A DNA stretch of 64,000 nt from JACKAQ01 sp020634975 [NCBI: Calditrichia bacterium] (GTDB taxonomy: Bacteria > Calditrichota > Calditrichia > RBG-13-44-9), in the NCBI GenBank assembly GCA_020634975.1, contig JACKAQ010000002.1, positions 1 through 64,000 of the forward strand, in the 5' to 3' direction. The notes beneath the pieces were generated by a model. It had not been told where the DNA came from. It did not search any database and saw nothing but the letters and a program-made list of their open reading frames with translations. Both the position numbers and the translations under genes were made by a program. Positions 54,549 through 62,954 of the stretch are shown one piece after another (within the stretch, counting starts at the first letter, position 1; the number at the start of each line of letters is the position of its first letter).

Positions 54549-55649
54549 ATGTTAGGCTTTAGATTTTCCGATTTTCAACCGGCTGAAGATAGTGCATCTC
54601 AATTTGAAAAATTGCTGGATTTGTTTATGCAAATTTTGACAAAAGTGTCCGGTGATGTTGCCGAAGCGCTCCATTGGCTAAATTTGCTGGACAATAAATA
54701 TAAATTGACCGACGAAGATTATGGAATGGGCGATTTTATTCAGGATTTGAAAGATAAAGGCTATATAAAAGAAGAAGAACCGGGCAGCGAGCATTTTCGG
54801 TTGACCGCCAAATCTGAACAAACCATTCGACAACGGTCGCTGGAAGAAATTTTCGGTAAATTGAAAAAAGCCCAACGCGGCTCGCACAGAACATCGTTTT
54901 CCGGTTTGGGCGATGAGCCGACAACCGATCGCAGAAGTTACCAATTTGGCGACAGCATCGAACAGATTGCCATGACCGATAGTTTGCGAAATGCCCAAAT
55001 TCATCACGGTATTGGAAATTTTCGGATGACCGAAGATGATCTCGAAGTTGTTGAAAATGAGTATAAAACCCAAACGTCTACAGTTTTGATGATTGATATT
55101 TCCCATTCGATGATTTTGTATGGGGAGGATCGCATCACGCCCGCAAAAAAAGTTGCCATGGCACTGGCGGAGCTGATTACCAAACGCTACCCGAAAGATA
55201 CGCTAGATATCATCACATTTGGGAACGATGCCCAGCAAATCGAAATCAAGGATTTGCCATATCTGGAAGTTGGTCCCTACCACACAAACACGGTCGCCGG
55301 GCTGGAGTTGGCGATGGATATTTTGCGGCGTCGCAAAAATCCCAATAAACAGATTTTTATGATTACCGATGGCAAGCCAACCTGTTTAAAGGAAGGCTTG
55401 AATTATTACAAAAATGCCTTCGGGCTGGACCGGAAAATTGTTAACCGGACCTTGCGGCTTGCCGGGCAATGCCGTAGATTAAATATTGTAATTACGACAT
55501 TTATGATTGCCAACGACCCGTATTTACAGCAGTTTGTGCGAGATTTTACCCAGGTGAATAACGGCCGTGCATTTTATTCCTCGCTCAATGGTCTCGGTGA
55601 ATATTTGTTTGAGGACTACGTTCGCAACCGCCGACGCCGGTTACGTTAG
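54549..55649 (+). CDS. VWA-domain protein
   Basis: A 366-residue cytosolic protein with an alpha-helical N-terminal region (about 1-170) and a C-terminal von Willebrand A domain (about 175-350). The metal-ion-dependent adhesion site DISHSM (DxSxS form) is complete, with TDGKPT contributing the later Asp. A basic C-terminus (RNRRRRLR) follows. GAGG precedes ATG 54549. Such proteins commonly work with a Mg-chelatase-like or MoxR AAA ATPase next door; none is adjacent here. Confidence 0.85.
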   Translation: MLGFRFSDFQPAEDSASQFEKLLDLFMQILTKVSGDVAEALHWLNLLDNKYKLTDEDYGMGDFIQDLKDKGYIKEEEPGSEHFRLTAKSEQTIRQRSLEEIFGKLKKAQRGSHRTSFSGLGDEPTTDRRSYQFGDSIEQIAMTDSLRNAQIHHGIGNFRMTEDDLEVVENEYKTQTSTVLMIDISHSMILYGEDRITPAKKVAMALAELITKRYPKDTLDIITFGNDAQQIEIKDLPYLEVGPYHTNTVAGLELAMDILRRRKNPNKQIFMITDGKPTCLKEGLNYYKNAFGLDRKIVNRTLRLAGQCRRLNIVITTFMIANDPYLQQFVRDFTQVNNGRAFYSSLNGLGEYLFEDYVRNRRRRLR

Positions 55650-55893
55650 ATCTTTTAGTTTACCCATCGAATAAATGAATTGGAATTGAACAAAAATCAT
55701 AAATAATCCAACTTTTTAGTGAAAAATCTAATACATAGACGGATTTAAATTTCGAGATAGCTATTTTATTATTTGAATTTCGTACATAAATTTTGTTTGA
55801 TTTTCCCTTTTTTAAATGAATTTATTTTTGTAAAATTTTGAGTTATTGTAACGATATGTCCCCATAAAACCATTATTTAAAGGAGCTTAAGCA

Positions 55894-56232
55894 ATGAGTA
55901 AATTTGATGAAGCATTAGAACGCTATCAAGGTGAAATGTCCAAATTGGGAATCAAATGCGATGTAGATTTGTTGAAAAAAGTAGCTAAAGGTTTAGGACC
56001 GTCCATCTACAACGAAGATTCCTCCAAAGTATCCTGCTCAGACAAAGAAGAATTAGCCCGCGTTAAAAACAATTTTCTGTTGAAAAAACTGGGGATGAAA
56101 GACAGCCCGGCATTGGATGCTGCAATTCAGGATGTTTGCCAGCAGCTCGGCAGTGCGAACCGCAATAAATTCCGTGCAATGTTTTATTATTTGTTGGTCA
56201 AAAAATTAGGCAAAGAGTCGTTTTACGCTTAA
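55894..56232 (+). CDS. DUF2853 family protein
   Basis: A 112-residue all-alpha cytosolic protein matching the DUF2853 family: SKFDEALERYQGEM at the start, then DVDLLKKVAKGLGPSIY, KNNFLLKKLGM and AMFYYLLVKKLGKESFY. It is rich in Lys. AAAGGAG lies about nine bases before the ATG. The family has no established function. It stands alone, with an AT-rich 244-base upstream region and a strong terminator downstream, so it is probably monocistronic. Confidence 0.87.
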   Translation: MSKFDEALERYQGEMSKLGIKCDVDLLKKVAKGLGPSIYNEDSSKVSCSDKEELARVKNNFLLKKLGMKDSPALDAAIQDVCQQLGSANRNKFRAMFYYLLVKKLGKESFYA

Positions 56233-56254
56233 TTGTTCATAACATTTTTCAATT

Positions 56255-56295
56255 AAAAAAGGTTTGATGATTTCATTTCATCAAACCTTTTTTTT
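56255..56295. terminator. bidirectional Rho-independent terminator
   Basis: GGTTTGATGA (56261-56270) pairs with TCATCAAACC (56278-56287), loop of seven bases. An A-run (56255-56260) on the left and a T-run (56288-56295) on the right serve both directions. It separates the DUF2853 gene from the convergent zwf. Confidence 0.93.
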
Positions 56296-56316
56296 AAATC
56301 GAATGTAATCAATTGC

Positions 56317-57846
56317 TTACAGCTCGCAATATTCGCCGTCATCTGCCAAGTTCCGGCAGGGGTAGCGCCAATCATCATCGGGTTCGCCAAATAGTGCGCG
56401 CGCCTCCAGCGGCCCCCAGGTTCCTGCGGGATAGCCATAAACCGGGATGTCCGGATTGTTTTCCCACGCCTTCAAAATCGGGTCGACAAACTTCCAGCAT
56501 GCTTCCACAGCATCACTGCGTGCGAACAGCGTTGCGTCGCCGAGCATGCAATCCAGCAACAGCCGTTCGTAAGCCTGCGGAACGTAAGCATCTGCTATAT
56601 CTTTATAATGAAAATCCATGTTGACAGTTTTTACATCGAAACCGCTGCCGGGTAATTTCATGTTAAATTTCAGCAAAATACCCTCATCCGGCTGAATTCT
56701 TATGATCAGTTTATTACACTCACTGTAAACCGTGCTGGATTGAGAAAATAGTTTGTGGGGCATCTTTTTAAAATGGATCACCACTTCGGTAACGCGGGTT
56801 GGTAGGCGTTTGCCGGTTCGAACATAAAACGGCACACCAGCCCAGCGCCAGTTGTCCACAAAAAATTTCACCCCCACATAAGTTGGGGTGCGGGAATCTT
56901 CCGGAACGCCTTTTTCCTGCCGATAGCCAAGCTGTTTTTCGCCTCGAACCGTGGCGTTCACATATTGTCCGCGAACAACAAATTTTGGCACATCTGCCTC
57001 GCTGATCGGGCGTAATGACTGAAATACTTTGATCGTTTCGTTGCGAACCGCTTCGTCGTTGAATCGCGCCGGTGGTTCCATCGCAACCATTCCCACAACT
57101 TGCAGCAAATGGTTCTGGAACATATCGCGCAGTGCGCCGGAGCCGTCGTAATAGCCGCCACGGCTACCCACACCGATATCTTCCGCAGATGTAATCTCGA
57201 TATGATCCACATAATTGTTATTCCACAACGGTTCGAAAATGCCGTTGGCAAAGCGGAAAACCAGCAGATTTTGAACGGTTTCTTTTCCGAGATAATGATC
57301 GATCCGGTAAATCTGGCTTTCATTAAAATGGGTGTGCAGGCTGTTGTTCAATTCCCGGGCTGTTTCAAGATCGTAGCCAAATGGTTTTTCGACGATCAGC
57401 CGCCGCCAGCCGCTATCTTCTTCGCTCAATCCCATTTGCGCCAATCCTTTGGAAATATCGCCAAATAAAAATGGGGGAACGGATAGGTAAAAAAGATAGT
57501 TTCCGCAACATTCAAATTCGTTATCCACTGCCAACAATTTTTTATGCAGTTGATTGTAAGCGTTGTAATCTTTGAAATCCAGCGCGGTGTAATACAGTCG
57601 ATCCAAAAATTCTTGCGTTTTTTGGTCGCTGGTTTCGGGATCGCGGGCAAATGTGTTGGCGCCTTCGAGCATTTTGGCGCGGAATTCTTCATCGGTCATT
57701 TCTGCGCGGCTGGTGCCCAAAATGGCAAATTTTTCCGGCAGCAACCCGCGTTCAAATAAATTGAATAACCCCGGAATGAGTTTTCGATAGGTCAGATCGC
57801 CGGATGCACCAAAAATTACCATAATACAGTTTTGAGGTTTTTCCAT
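56317..57846 (-). CDS. zwf: glucose-6-phosphate 1-dehydrogenase
   Basis: A 509-residue cytosolic enzyme oxidising glucose-6-phosphate to 6-phosphogluconolactone with NADP+, the first step of the oxidative pentose phosphate pathway. The cofactor motif GASGDLTYRK is near residues 13-22, and the substrate site RIDHYLGKE, with the catalytic His, is near 179-187. It has a ribosome site (AAGGAAAAATT before the ATG). It follows gnd by 20 bases, so the two oxidative steps are cotranscribed. No pgl gene is seen between them. Confidence 0.95.
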   Translation of the reverse strand: MEKPQNCIMVIFGASGDLTYRKLIPGLFNLFERGLLPEKFAILGTSRAEMTDEEFRAKMLEGANTFARDPETSDQKTQEFLDRLYYTALDFKDYNAYNQLHKKLLAVDNEFECCGNYLFYLSVPPFLFGDISKGLAQMGLSEEDSGWRRLIVEKPFGYDLETARELNNSLHTHFNESQIYRIDHYLGKETVQNLLVFRFANGIFEPLWNNNYVDHIEITSAEDIGVGSRGGYYDGSGALRDMFQNHLLQVVGMVAMEPPARFNDEAVRNETIKVFQSLRPISEADVPKFVVRGQYVNATVRGEKQLGYRQEKGVPEDSRTPTYVGVKFFVDNWRWAGVPFYVRTGKRLPTRVTEVVIHFKKMPHKLFSQSSTVYSECNKLIIRIQPDEGILLKFNMKLPGSGFDVKTVNMDFHYKDIADAYVPQAYERLLLDCMLGDATLFARSDAVEACWKFVDPILKAWENNPDIPVYGYPAGTWGPLEARALFGEPDDDWRYPCRNLADDGEYCEL

Positions 57847-57866
57847 AATTTTTCCTTTTTTCCGGG

Positions 57867-58763
57867 TTATTTGCGTTTGACGGCATGTCCGCCAAACTGG
57901 TTGCGCAATGCCGCCAGCACTTTGTTGCCGAACGATTCTTCCTGACGGGAGCGGAATCGGGCAAACAGTGAATGGGTAATTACCGGTGCAGGTACGTCAA
58001 AATCGATGGCAGCCTGCACAGTCCAGCGACCTTCGCCGCTATCCGGCACAAAATCTTTGATGCTCTCCAGTTTCGGATCGTCGGCAAAGGCGCGCTCCGC
58101 CAATTCCAGCAACCACGAGCGTACCACGCTGCCATATTGCCAAACGTTGGAAATGGCTCGCAAATCCAGGTCATACGGCGATTTTTCCATAATTTCAAAG
58201 CCTTCGGCGTAAGCCTGCATCATGCCGTATTCGATGCCGTTGTGCACCATTTTCACGAAATGCCCGGAACCGCTCGGACCGCAATGCAGGTAACCGTTTT
58301 CTGGTGCCAACGTTTTCAACGCCGGTTCAATGTGCTGGCAAGCTTCTTTTTCGCCGCCATACATCAGGCAATAGCCGTTTGCGAGTCCCCAAACGCCGCC
58401 GCTGGTGCCGCAATCGATATATTTGATCCCTTTTTCATTCAAATCTTCCGCGCGTTTGCGGGTGTCGTGCCAGTTGGAATTGCCGCCATCCACAATAATA
58501 TCGCCGGCCGAAAGGTGGGGCAACAAGCTCTGAATAACCCTGTCGACGATCTCGCCCGCAGGAACCATCATCCAAACCACTTTTCTTCCGGGAAGTTTGC
58601 CGGTGAGATCCTGCATGTCTTTTGCCGCAATCGCGCCATTGGTTACGGCCTCTTTCACCGCATCCGCATTCAAATCGAAAACGACAACTTCGTGACCATC
58701 GCGTATCAGCCGGGTGGTCATATTTCCACCCATTTTGCCCAAACCGATCATGGCTATTTTCAT
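57867..58763 (-). CDS. gnd: 6-phosphogluconate dehydrogenase, short (decarboxylating) form
   Basis: A 298-residue short-type 6-phosphogluconate dehydrogenase, about two thirds the length of the long form and like the GndA/YqeC-type NAD+-preferring enzymes. The nucleotide-binding GLGKMGGNM is at residues 7-15, followed by the conserved DGGNSNWHDT and GTSGGVWGL, with the active-site Lys in HFVKMVHNGIEYG. AAAGGAG lies seven bases before the ATG. It is 20 bases upstream of zwf. Cofactor preference (NAD+ or NADP+) is not fixed by sequence here. Confidence 0.93.
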   Translation of the reverse strand: MKIAMIGLGKMGGNMTTRLIRDGHEVVVFDLNADAVKEAVTNGAIAAKDMQDLTGKLPGRKVVWMMVPAGEIVDRVIQSLLPHLSAGDIIVDGGNSNWHDTRKRAEDLNEKGIKYIDCGTSGGVWGLANGYCLMYGGEKEACQHIEPALKTLAPENGYLHCGPSGSGHFVKMVHNGIEYGMMQAYAEGFEIMEKSPYDLDLRAISNVWQYGSVVRSWLLELAERAFADDPKLESIKDFVPDSGEGRWTVQAAIDFDVPAPVITHSLFARFRSRQEESFGNKVLAALRNQFGGHAVKRK

Positions 58764-59024
58764 TTTGGCTCCTTTGTCAAAGTTTTAGAGTTTTCAGATA
58801 AAAGAATAACGAATCTTTGCTGCGTGCGCAAATGCAGAAAAAATTGTTACTGTTTTGTGATAAAATGGTGGTTGGCGGCTAAAAAAATATGGTTTTGAAT
58901 AAGTGAAAATTTTAGGGCTAAAAGTGCGGCTCAGCACGGAGCCCTGTTACGAAACGTCCGCTTTCGGGAGAATGATCGCGAAACTTCGGTTACGCAAAAT
59001 AAACGTTTTGATTTTACGACATGA

Positions 59025-60467
59025 TTATATTTTGATACAAACATTTTTTGGCTCAGTGAAAAAGCGCAGCGCCTCAAAACCGCCCTCGCGACCCATTCCG
59101 GATTGTTTCATTCCACCGAAAGGCGTGCGCAAATCACGCAGCATCCAGCAATTTACCCATGCAATACCGTAGTTTAGTTGGTTTGACAATCGGTGGGCAC
59201 GGGTTAAATCTTCTGTCCAAATGGTTGCGGCAAGCCCGTATGGCGTGCCGTTTGCGAGTTGGAGCGCTTCAATTTCATCGTCAAACGGTGCGATCGTTAC
59301 CACCGGACCAAATATTTCTTCCTGATTGACGCGGCAGTCGATCGGTAGCCCCTCGATGATGGTTGGTTCAAAAAACCAGCCATTGCGGCAGCGTCCGTCC
59401 AGCTGAACGGCATTTCCGCCGCATAAAATTTCGCCGCCTTCTTTTTCGGCAAGCTGCACATACGATTTAATTTTCTGCAAATGTTCACCGGAAATAACCG
59501 CACCCTGCAATGTGCCGTCGGCTAACGGATCGCCGATTTCCAGATCACGGGCGTATTCCACAAAATCGTTGCGGAACCGTTCGTAAAGCGAGTTTTCCAC
59601 ATATATTCGCGATCCGCACAAACAAATTTGCCCCTGATTGGTGAATGACGACCGCAGGGTTGTGGCGAGCATGTCGTCATAATTGCAATCATCAAAAATG
59701 ATGACCGGATTTTTTCCGCCCATTTCCAGTGATAATTTTTTGAACATCGGTGCGGCTGTTTTGGCAATTTCGCGACCGGTTTTGGTGCCGCCGGTAAATG
59801 AAATTGCTGAAACATCAGGATGTTCGACAATCGATTTTCCGGCAAAATTCCCAAACCCGTGAATAATATTGAGCACACCGGGCGGTAATTCGATGTCATT
59901 GCAAATTTGCGCCAGCAAAAATGCCGTCATCGGCGTGATTTCGGACGGTTTGGCGATCACGCAATTTCCGGCGGCGAGCGCAGGTGCTATTTTCCAACTG
60001 AACAGATACAGCGGCAAATTCCACGGCGAAATGCAACCCACAACACCCAACGGCTGGCGCAAAGTGTAGTTGATGGCGGTGTTTTCCATCATATGCGATT
60101 CGCTGGCAAAATGTAAAATGCCGGATGCGAAAAATCTGAAATTGCTCGCAGCTCGCGGAATATCAACACTTTGCGAAAGCCACAGTGGTTTTCCGGTGTC
60201 GTTGGTTTCTGCAAGTGCCAGTTCTTCCAGTTGATCTTCTATTCGCTGAGCAATTTGAAAGAGCATTTTTGCACGATCCTGTGCAGACGTATTTTGCCAC
60301 TCTGGAAAAGCGTTTTGGGCGGCTTCGACAGCCAGTTGCACATCGCGATGATCCGAATCGGGTAATTTCGCATAAATTTCCCCGGTTGCCGGGTTGGACG
60401 TTTCGATATAATTCCCGGAAACCGGTGCGCAAAACTCGCCGTTGATGTAATTTGCAATTGTTTTCAT
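59025..60467 (-). CDS. ALDH8A1-like aldehyde dehydrogenase (probable 2-aminomuconate semialdehyde dehydrogenase)
   Basis: A 480-residue NAD-dependent aldehyde dehydrogenase. The catalytic Cys is in NQGQICLCGSR, the general-base Glu is in LEMGGKNP, and the C-terminal FGGMKQSGMGREGG is typical. The segments CISPWNLPLYLFSWKIAPA and SSFTNQGQICLC closely follow ALDH8A1/2-aminomuconate semialdehyde dehydrogenase, and less so betaine-aldehyde dehydrogenases. With tryptophan 2,3-dioxygenase two genes upstream, a role late in kynurenine degradation is likely. I chose ATG 60467 over TTG 60503. The gap to the SDR stop is 26 bases. Confidence 0.85.
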   Translation of the reverse strand: MKTIANYINGEFCAPVSGNYIETSNPATGEIYAKLPDSDHRDVQLAVEAAQNAFPEWQNTSAQDRAKMLFQIAQRIEDQLEELALAETNDTGKPLWLSQSVDIPRAASNFRFFASGILHFASESHMMENTAINYTLRQPLGVVGCISPWNLPLYLFSWKIAPALAAGNCVIAKPSEITPMTAFLLAQICNDIELPPGVLNIIHGFGNFAGKSIVEHPDVSAISFTGGTKTGREIAKTAAPMFKKLSLEMGGKNPVIIFDDCNYDDMLATTLRSSFTNQGQICLCGSRIYVENSLYERFRNDFVEYARDLEIGDPLADGTLQGAVISGEHLQKIKSYVQLAEKEGGEILCGGNAVQLDGRCRNGWFFEPTIIEGLPIDCRVNQEEIFGPVVTIAPFDDEIEALQLANGTPYGLAATIWTEDLTRAHRLSNQLNYGIAWVNCWMLRDLRTPFGGMKQSGMGREGGFEALRFFTEPKNVCIKI

Positions 60468-60493
60468 CTGTTTTTCAGTAGTTAAAATTTGGG

Positions 60494-61285
60494 TTACAGG
60501 CAAGCCGTTCTGCCGCCATCCACCGGCAGGTTGATGCCATTAATATACGCCGCAGCCGGCGATGCCAGAAATGCCGCTGCATTGGCAACCTCGTGGGCTT
60601 CGGCAAAGCGCCGTGCGGGAATCGATTCGCGCATTTTTGCAGCCATTTCCTCCGGAGTAATTCCGGCGGAATTCGCATGTTTATCAATAATATCGAACAA
60701 CCGTTGTGTCTCGGTTGCGCCCGGAAGCACGTTGTTTACGGTGATCCCAAATGGCGCCAGCTCACCGGCAAGTGTTTTTGCCCAGCTTGCCACCGCGCCG
60801 CGAATGGTGTTGGAAACGCCCAAACCGGGAATCGGCTGTTTTACAGATGTCGAAATGATGTTGATGATTCTACCGTAACCGGCTGTTTTCATTCCGTTTA
60901 CGAAAGTTGTCGCCAGAATTTGGTTACAAATTAAATGGCGATTGAACGCAGTTTCGAACGCGCTCGTTGCAGCGTCGATGGCGGTTCCGGCTGGCGGACC
61001 ACCACTATTATTGACCAAAATATGCACCGGTTGGGGATTTGTTGATTGCCAATCACTCAACCGAATCCGGAGTTTTTCCGGCTCGTCAAAATCGCAACTT
61101 AAAAAGGTGTGCTGTTGTTGGGCCGATGATGGCAGCGATTCACATATGTTTTGCAGTTTGTCCGCGTTTCGGGCAATCAGCAGCAAATTTGCGCCAAGTT
61201 CTGCAAACAATTCTGCAATCGCCAAACCGATACCCTGAGTGCTGCCGCAAACCGCTGCGGTTTTTCCGTCCAATCGAATATTCAA
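60494..61285 (-). CDS. short-chain dehydrogenase/reductase-like protein with atypical active site
   Basis: A 263-residue classical-SDR-fold protein. The cofactor motif GSTQGIG is at residues 14-20, followed by NNSGG and the C-terminal PGATET and DGGRTACL. The catalytic YxxxK is missing: the segment that normally reads YSASKAAV is VSNTIRGAV, so neither Tyr nor Lys is present. The family resembles the BKR-like SDR-like group with an imperfect catalytic tetrad. It lies between tryptophan 2,3-dioxygenase (16-base gap) and the ALDH, so a role in kynurenine catabolism is suggested by position only. Confidence 0.82.
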   Translation of the reverse strand: MNIRLDGKTAAVCGSTQGIGLAIAELFAELGANLLLIARNADKLQNICESLPSSAQQQHTFLSCDFDEPEKLRIRLSDWQSTNPQPVHILVNNSGGPPAGTAIDAATSAFETAFNRHLICNQILATTFVNGMKTAGYGRIINIISTSVKQPIPGLGVSNTIRGAVASWAKTLAGELAPFGITVNNVLPGATETQRLFDIIDKHANSAGITPEEMAAKMRESIPARRFAEAHEVANAAAFLASPAAAYINGINLPVDGGRTACL

Positions 61286-61301
61286 AGCTATTAACCTTCT
61301 G

Positions 61302-62399
61302 TTATTTCTGGGTTTGGGTAAAATAGAAACTGAGTTTTTTCTCGATCTGTTTTGGCAAATCGGGAATCATCGATCGTGGAATCAGAAATGTCGGAATATT
61401 GAATAAATCAGCGAAAACGCGATGACTCTCCGCCGTATTTTTCAAATAGCTGTAGCCGGCGGAACCGCCGGTGCCGGTTTTGCGCCCGAGCATTCGCAGC
61501 ACCATCAGCGCGTGCCGGTAGCGCCATGTGGATAGCAATTCATCCACATCCAGTATTTCCGCGAGCAATTTGAACGGGAGGTGCAAAATCGGCTGATCGC
61601 GATACAAATTAATAAACAATCCGGCCAGCATCGCTTTATAAGACAGGCGTCGCCGCCCGTTTTGAACCAGTTCATCGTGCCGGTTTTGATTCAAAATTGT
61701 TTCAAAATGTAGCTCTGTCATGTGAATCATTTGTTCGCGGTGTTTTAATTCTGTTTCTGTAAGTTTTTGTTTTGAAAGGAGTTTACGTTCGTCTGCCAAC
61801 ATTTTTTCGACAGAATTGCTGTAGGCATCCAAAAAGTTGAAGCCTTTTAATTCCAGAAATGGCGTTCGCTCCAGCCAGTTTTCCAGCATGTCCAAAAGCG
61901 ATGGAGAATTTTCGGCTTCGATCAGCGCGTCGCGTTCGGTTTTCTCATATAATTCGTGATAAGCCGTTTGGCTATAGCGAATCCGCTGATCGGTTTTCAG
62001 CCCGAGCCGGATTTCCAGCATCCGGAATTGGAAGCTCTGAAATCCCGAGGCAGGGGAGAGGTAGCCGCGAAAATCGAGAAAATCCAGTGCCGTCATCGTT
62101 TCCAGAATGCGAATTTGGTCGATCAGCACTTTTTCAATTTCAACAATCCGGTGCAGCCGCTGAACCGCAATCCCGATGTTGCGTTCATCCACATATTTTT
62201 CGCGAAACATGGTAATTACTGATTCCAGCTCATGCAATATTTGTTTAAACCATAATTCATACGTTTGATGAATAACGATAAACAACATCTCATCGTGAGA
62301 TGGCTTCCCGACTTGCTCGCTGATTGGCGATTGGCTGTCCAAAATGCGATCCAATTGAAGATAACCGGAATAGTTTACCGGCGTTTTGTTTTTTGCCAT
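61302..62399 (-). CDS. kynA: tryptophan 2,3-dioxygenase
   Basis: A 365-residue heme dioxygenase converting L-tryptophan to N-formylkynurenine, the first step of the kynurenine pathway. The family motifs HDEMLFIVIHQTYELWFKQ (with the distal-side His), DFLDFRGYLSPASGFQS, WRYRHALMVLRMLG (the proximal heme His) and GTGGSAGYSYL are all present. I chose ATG 62399; the frame extends to a TTG at 62456 with a low-complexity Asn/Ser stretch. Longer than typical bacterial enzymes (about 280), closer to the eukaryotic-like length. Confidence 0.93.
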   Translation of the reverse strand: MAKNKTPVNYSGYLQLDRILDSQSPISEQVGKPSHDEMLFIVIHQTYELWFKQILHELESVITMFREKYVDERNIGIAVQRLHRIVEIEKVLIDQIRILETMTALDFLDFRGYLSPASGFQSFQFRMLEIRLGLKTDQRIRYSQTAYHELYEKTERDALIEAENSPSLLDMLENWLERTPFLELKGFNFLDAYSNSVEKMLADERKLLSKQKLTETELKHREQMIHMTELHFETILNQNRHDELVQNGRRRLSYKAMLAGLFINLYRDQPILHLPFKLLAEILDVDELLSTWRYRHALMVLRMLGRKTGTGGSAGYSYLKNTAESHRVFADLFNIPTFLIPRSMIPDLPKQIEKKLSFYFTQTQK

Positions 62400-62581
62400 T
62401 TCAATTTGACCTGTGAGATTCGGATTTTTTGAAGATGAGTTCGAGCTATTTTGCAATATTTAAATTACAGTATTTGGGTAGTTAGCTATCGCTGTTGTGA
62501 TAATGACCCGGTTTGTATAAAGATTTTTAAAGCCACACAAATACAATAATAACAGGGTCTTAAAATAAAAAAACAACCGGA

Positions 62582-62950
62582 TCATTGATCGATAAATTCT
62601 TTGATCATTTCCTGAAAATCTTTTATCATAAATGGTTTGGGCATAAACCGAACGGAATTTTCTCTCAGAAAATTGTCGAAATAATCTTGCGGCTCGTAAC
62701 CGGACATAAAAATAATACGTTTTTCCAGATGCGGGTAATTGGGAATTATTTTTTTATAAAGGTCAATTCCGTTGATGTCCGGTAATGATAAATCCATAAT
62801 AACCAATTGGATAGCATGTGTTGCCAAAGCCTGCTCTGCCGCTTCTCCGGAGCCAGCCAAAACCGCTTCCTGATCCAAAAGTTCTACAACATCGCGAAGT
62901 AATTCCGCAATATAATCCTGATCCTCAATAATTAAAATTTTACCTTCCAC
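62582..62950 (-). CDS. single-domain response regulator
   Basis: A 122-residue CheY-like receiver domain. The acidic pair is at E9-D10, the phospho-acceptor Asp at 53 (MDLSLP), Ser at 83 (FMSGYE) and the conserved Lys at 105 (PKPF). No output domain. The start lies four bases after gatB ends, so the two are probably cotranscribed. No histidine kinase is nearby; it probably takes phosphate from a kinase encoded elsewhere. Confidence 0.92.
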   Translation of the reverse strand: MEGKILIIEDQDYIAELLRDVVELLDQEAVLAGSGEAAEQALATHAIQLVIMDLSLPDINGIDLYKKIIPNYPHLEKRIIFMSGYEPQDYFDNFLRENSVRFMPKPFMIKDFQEMIKEFIDQ

Positions 62951-62954
62951 ACGC

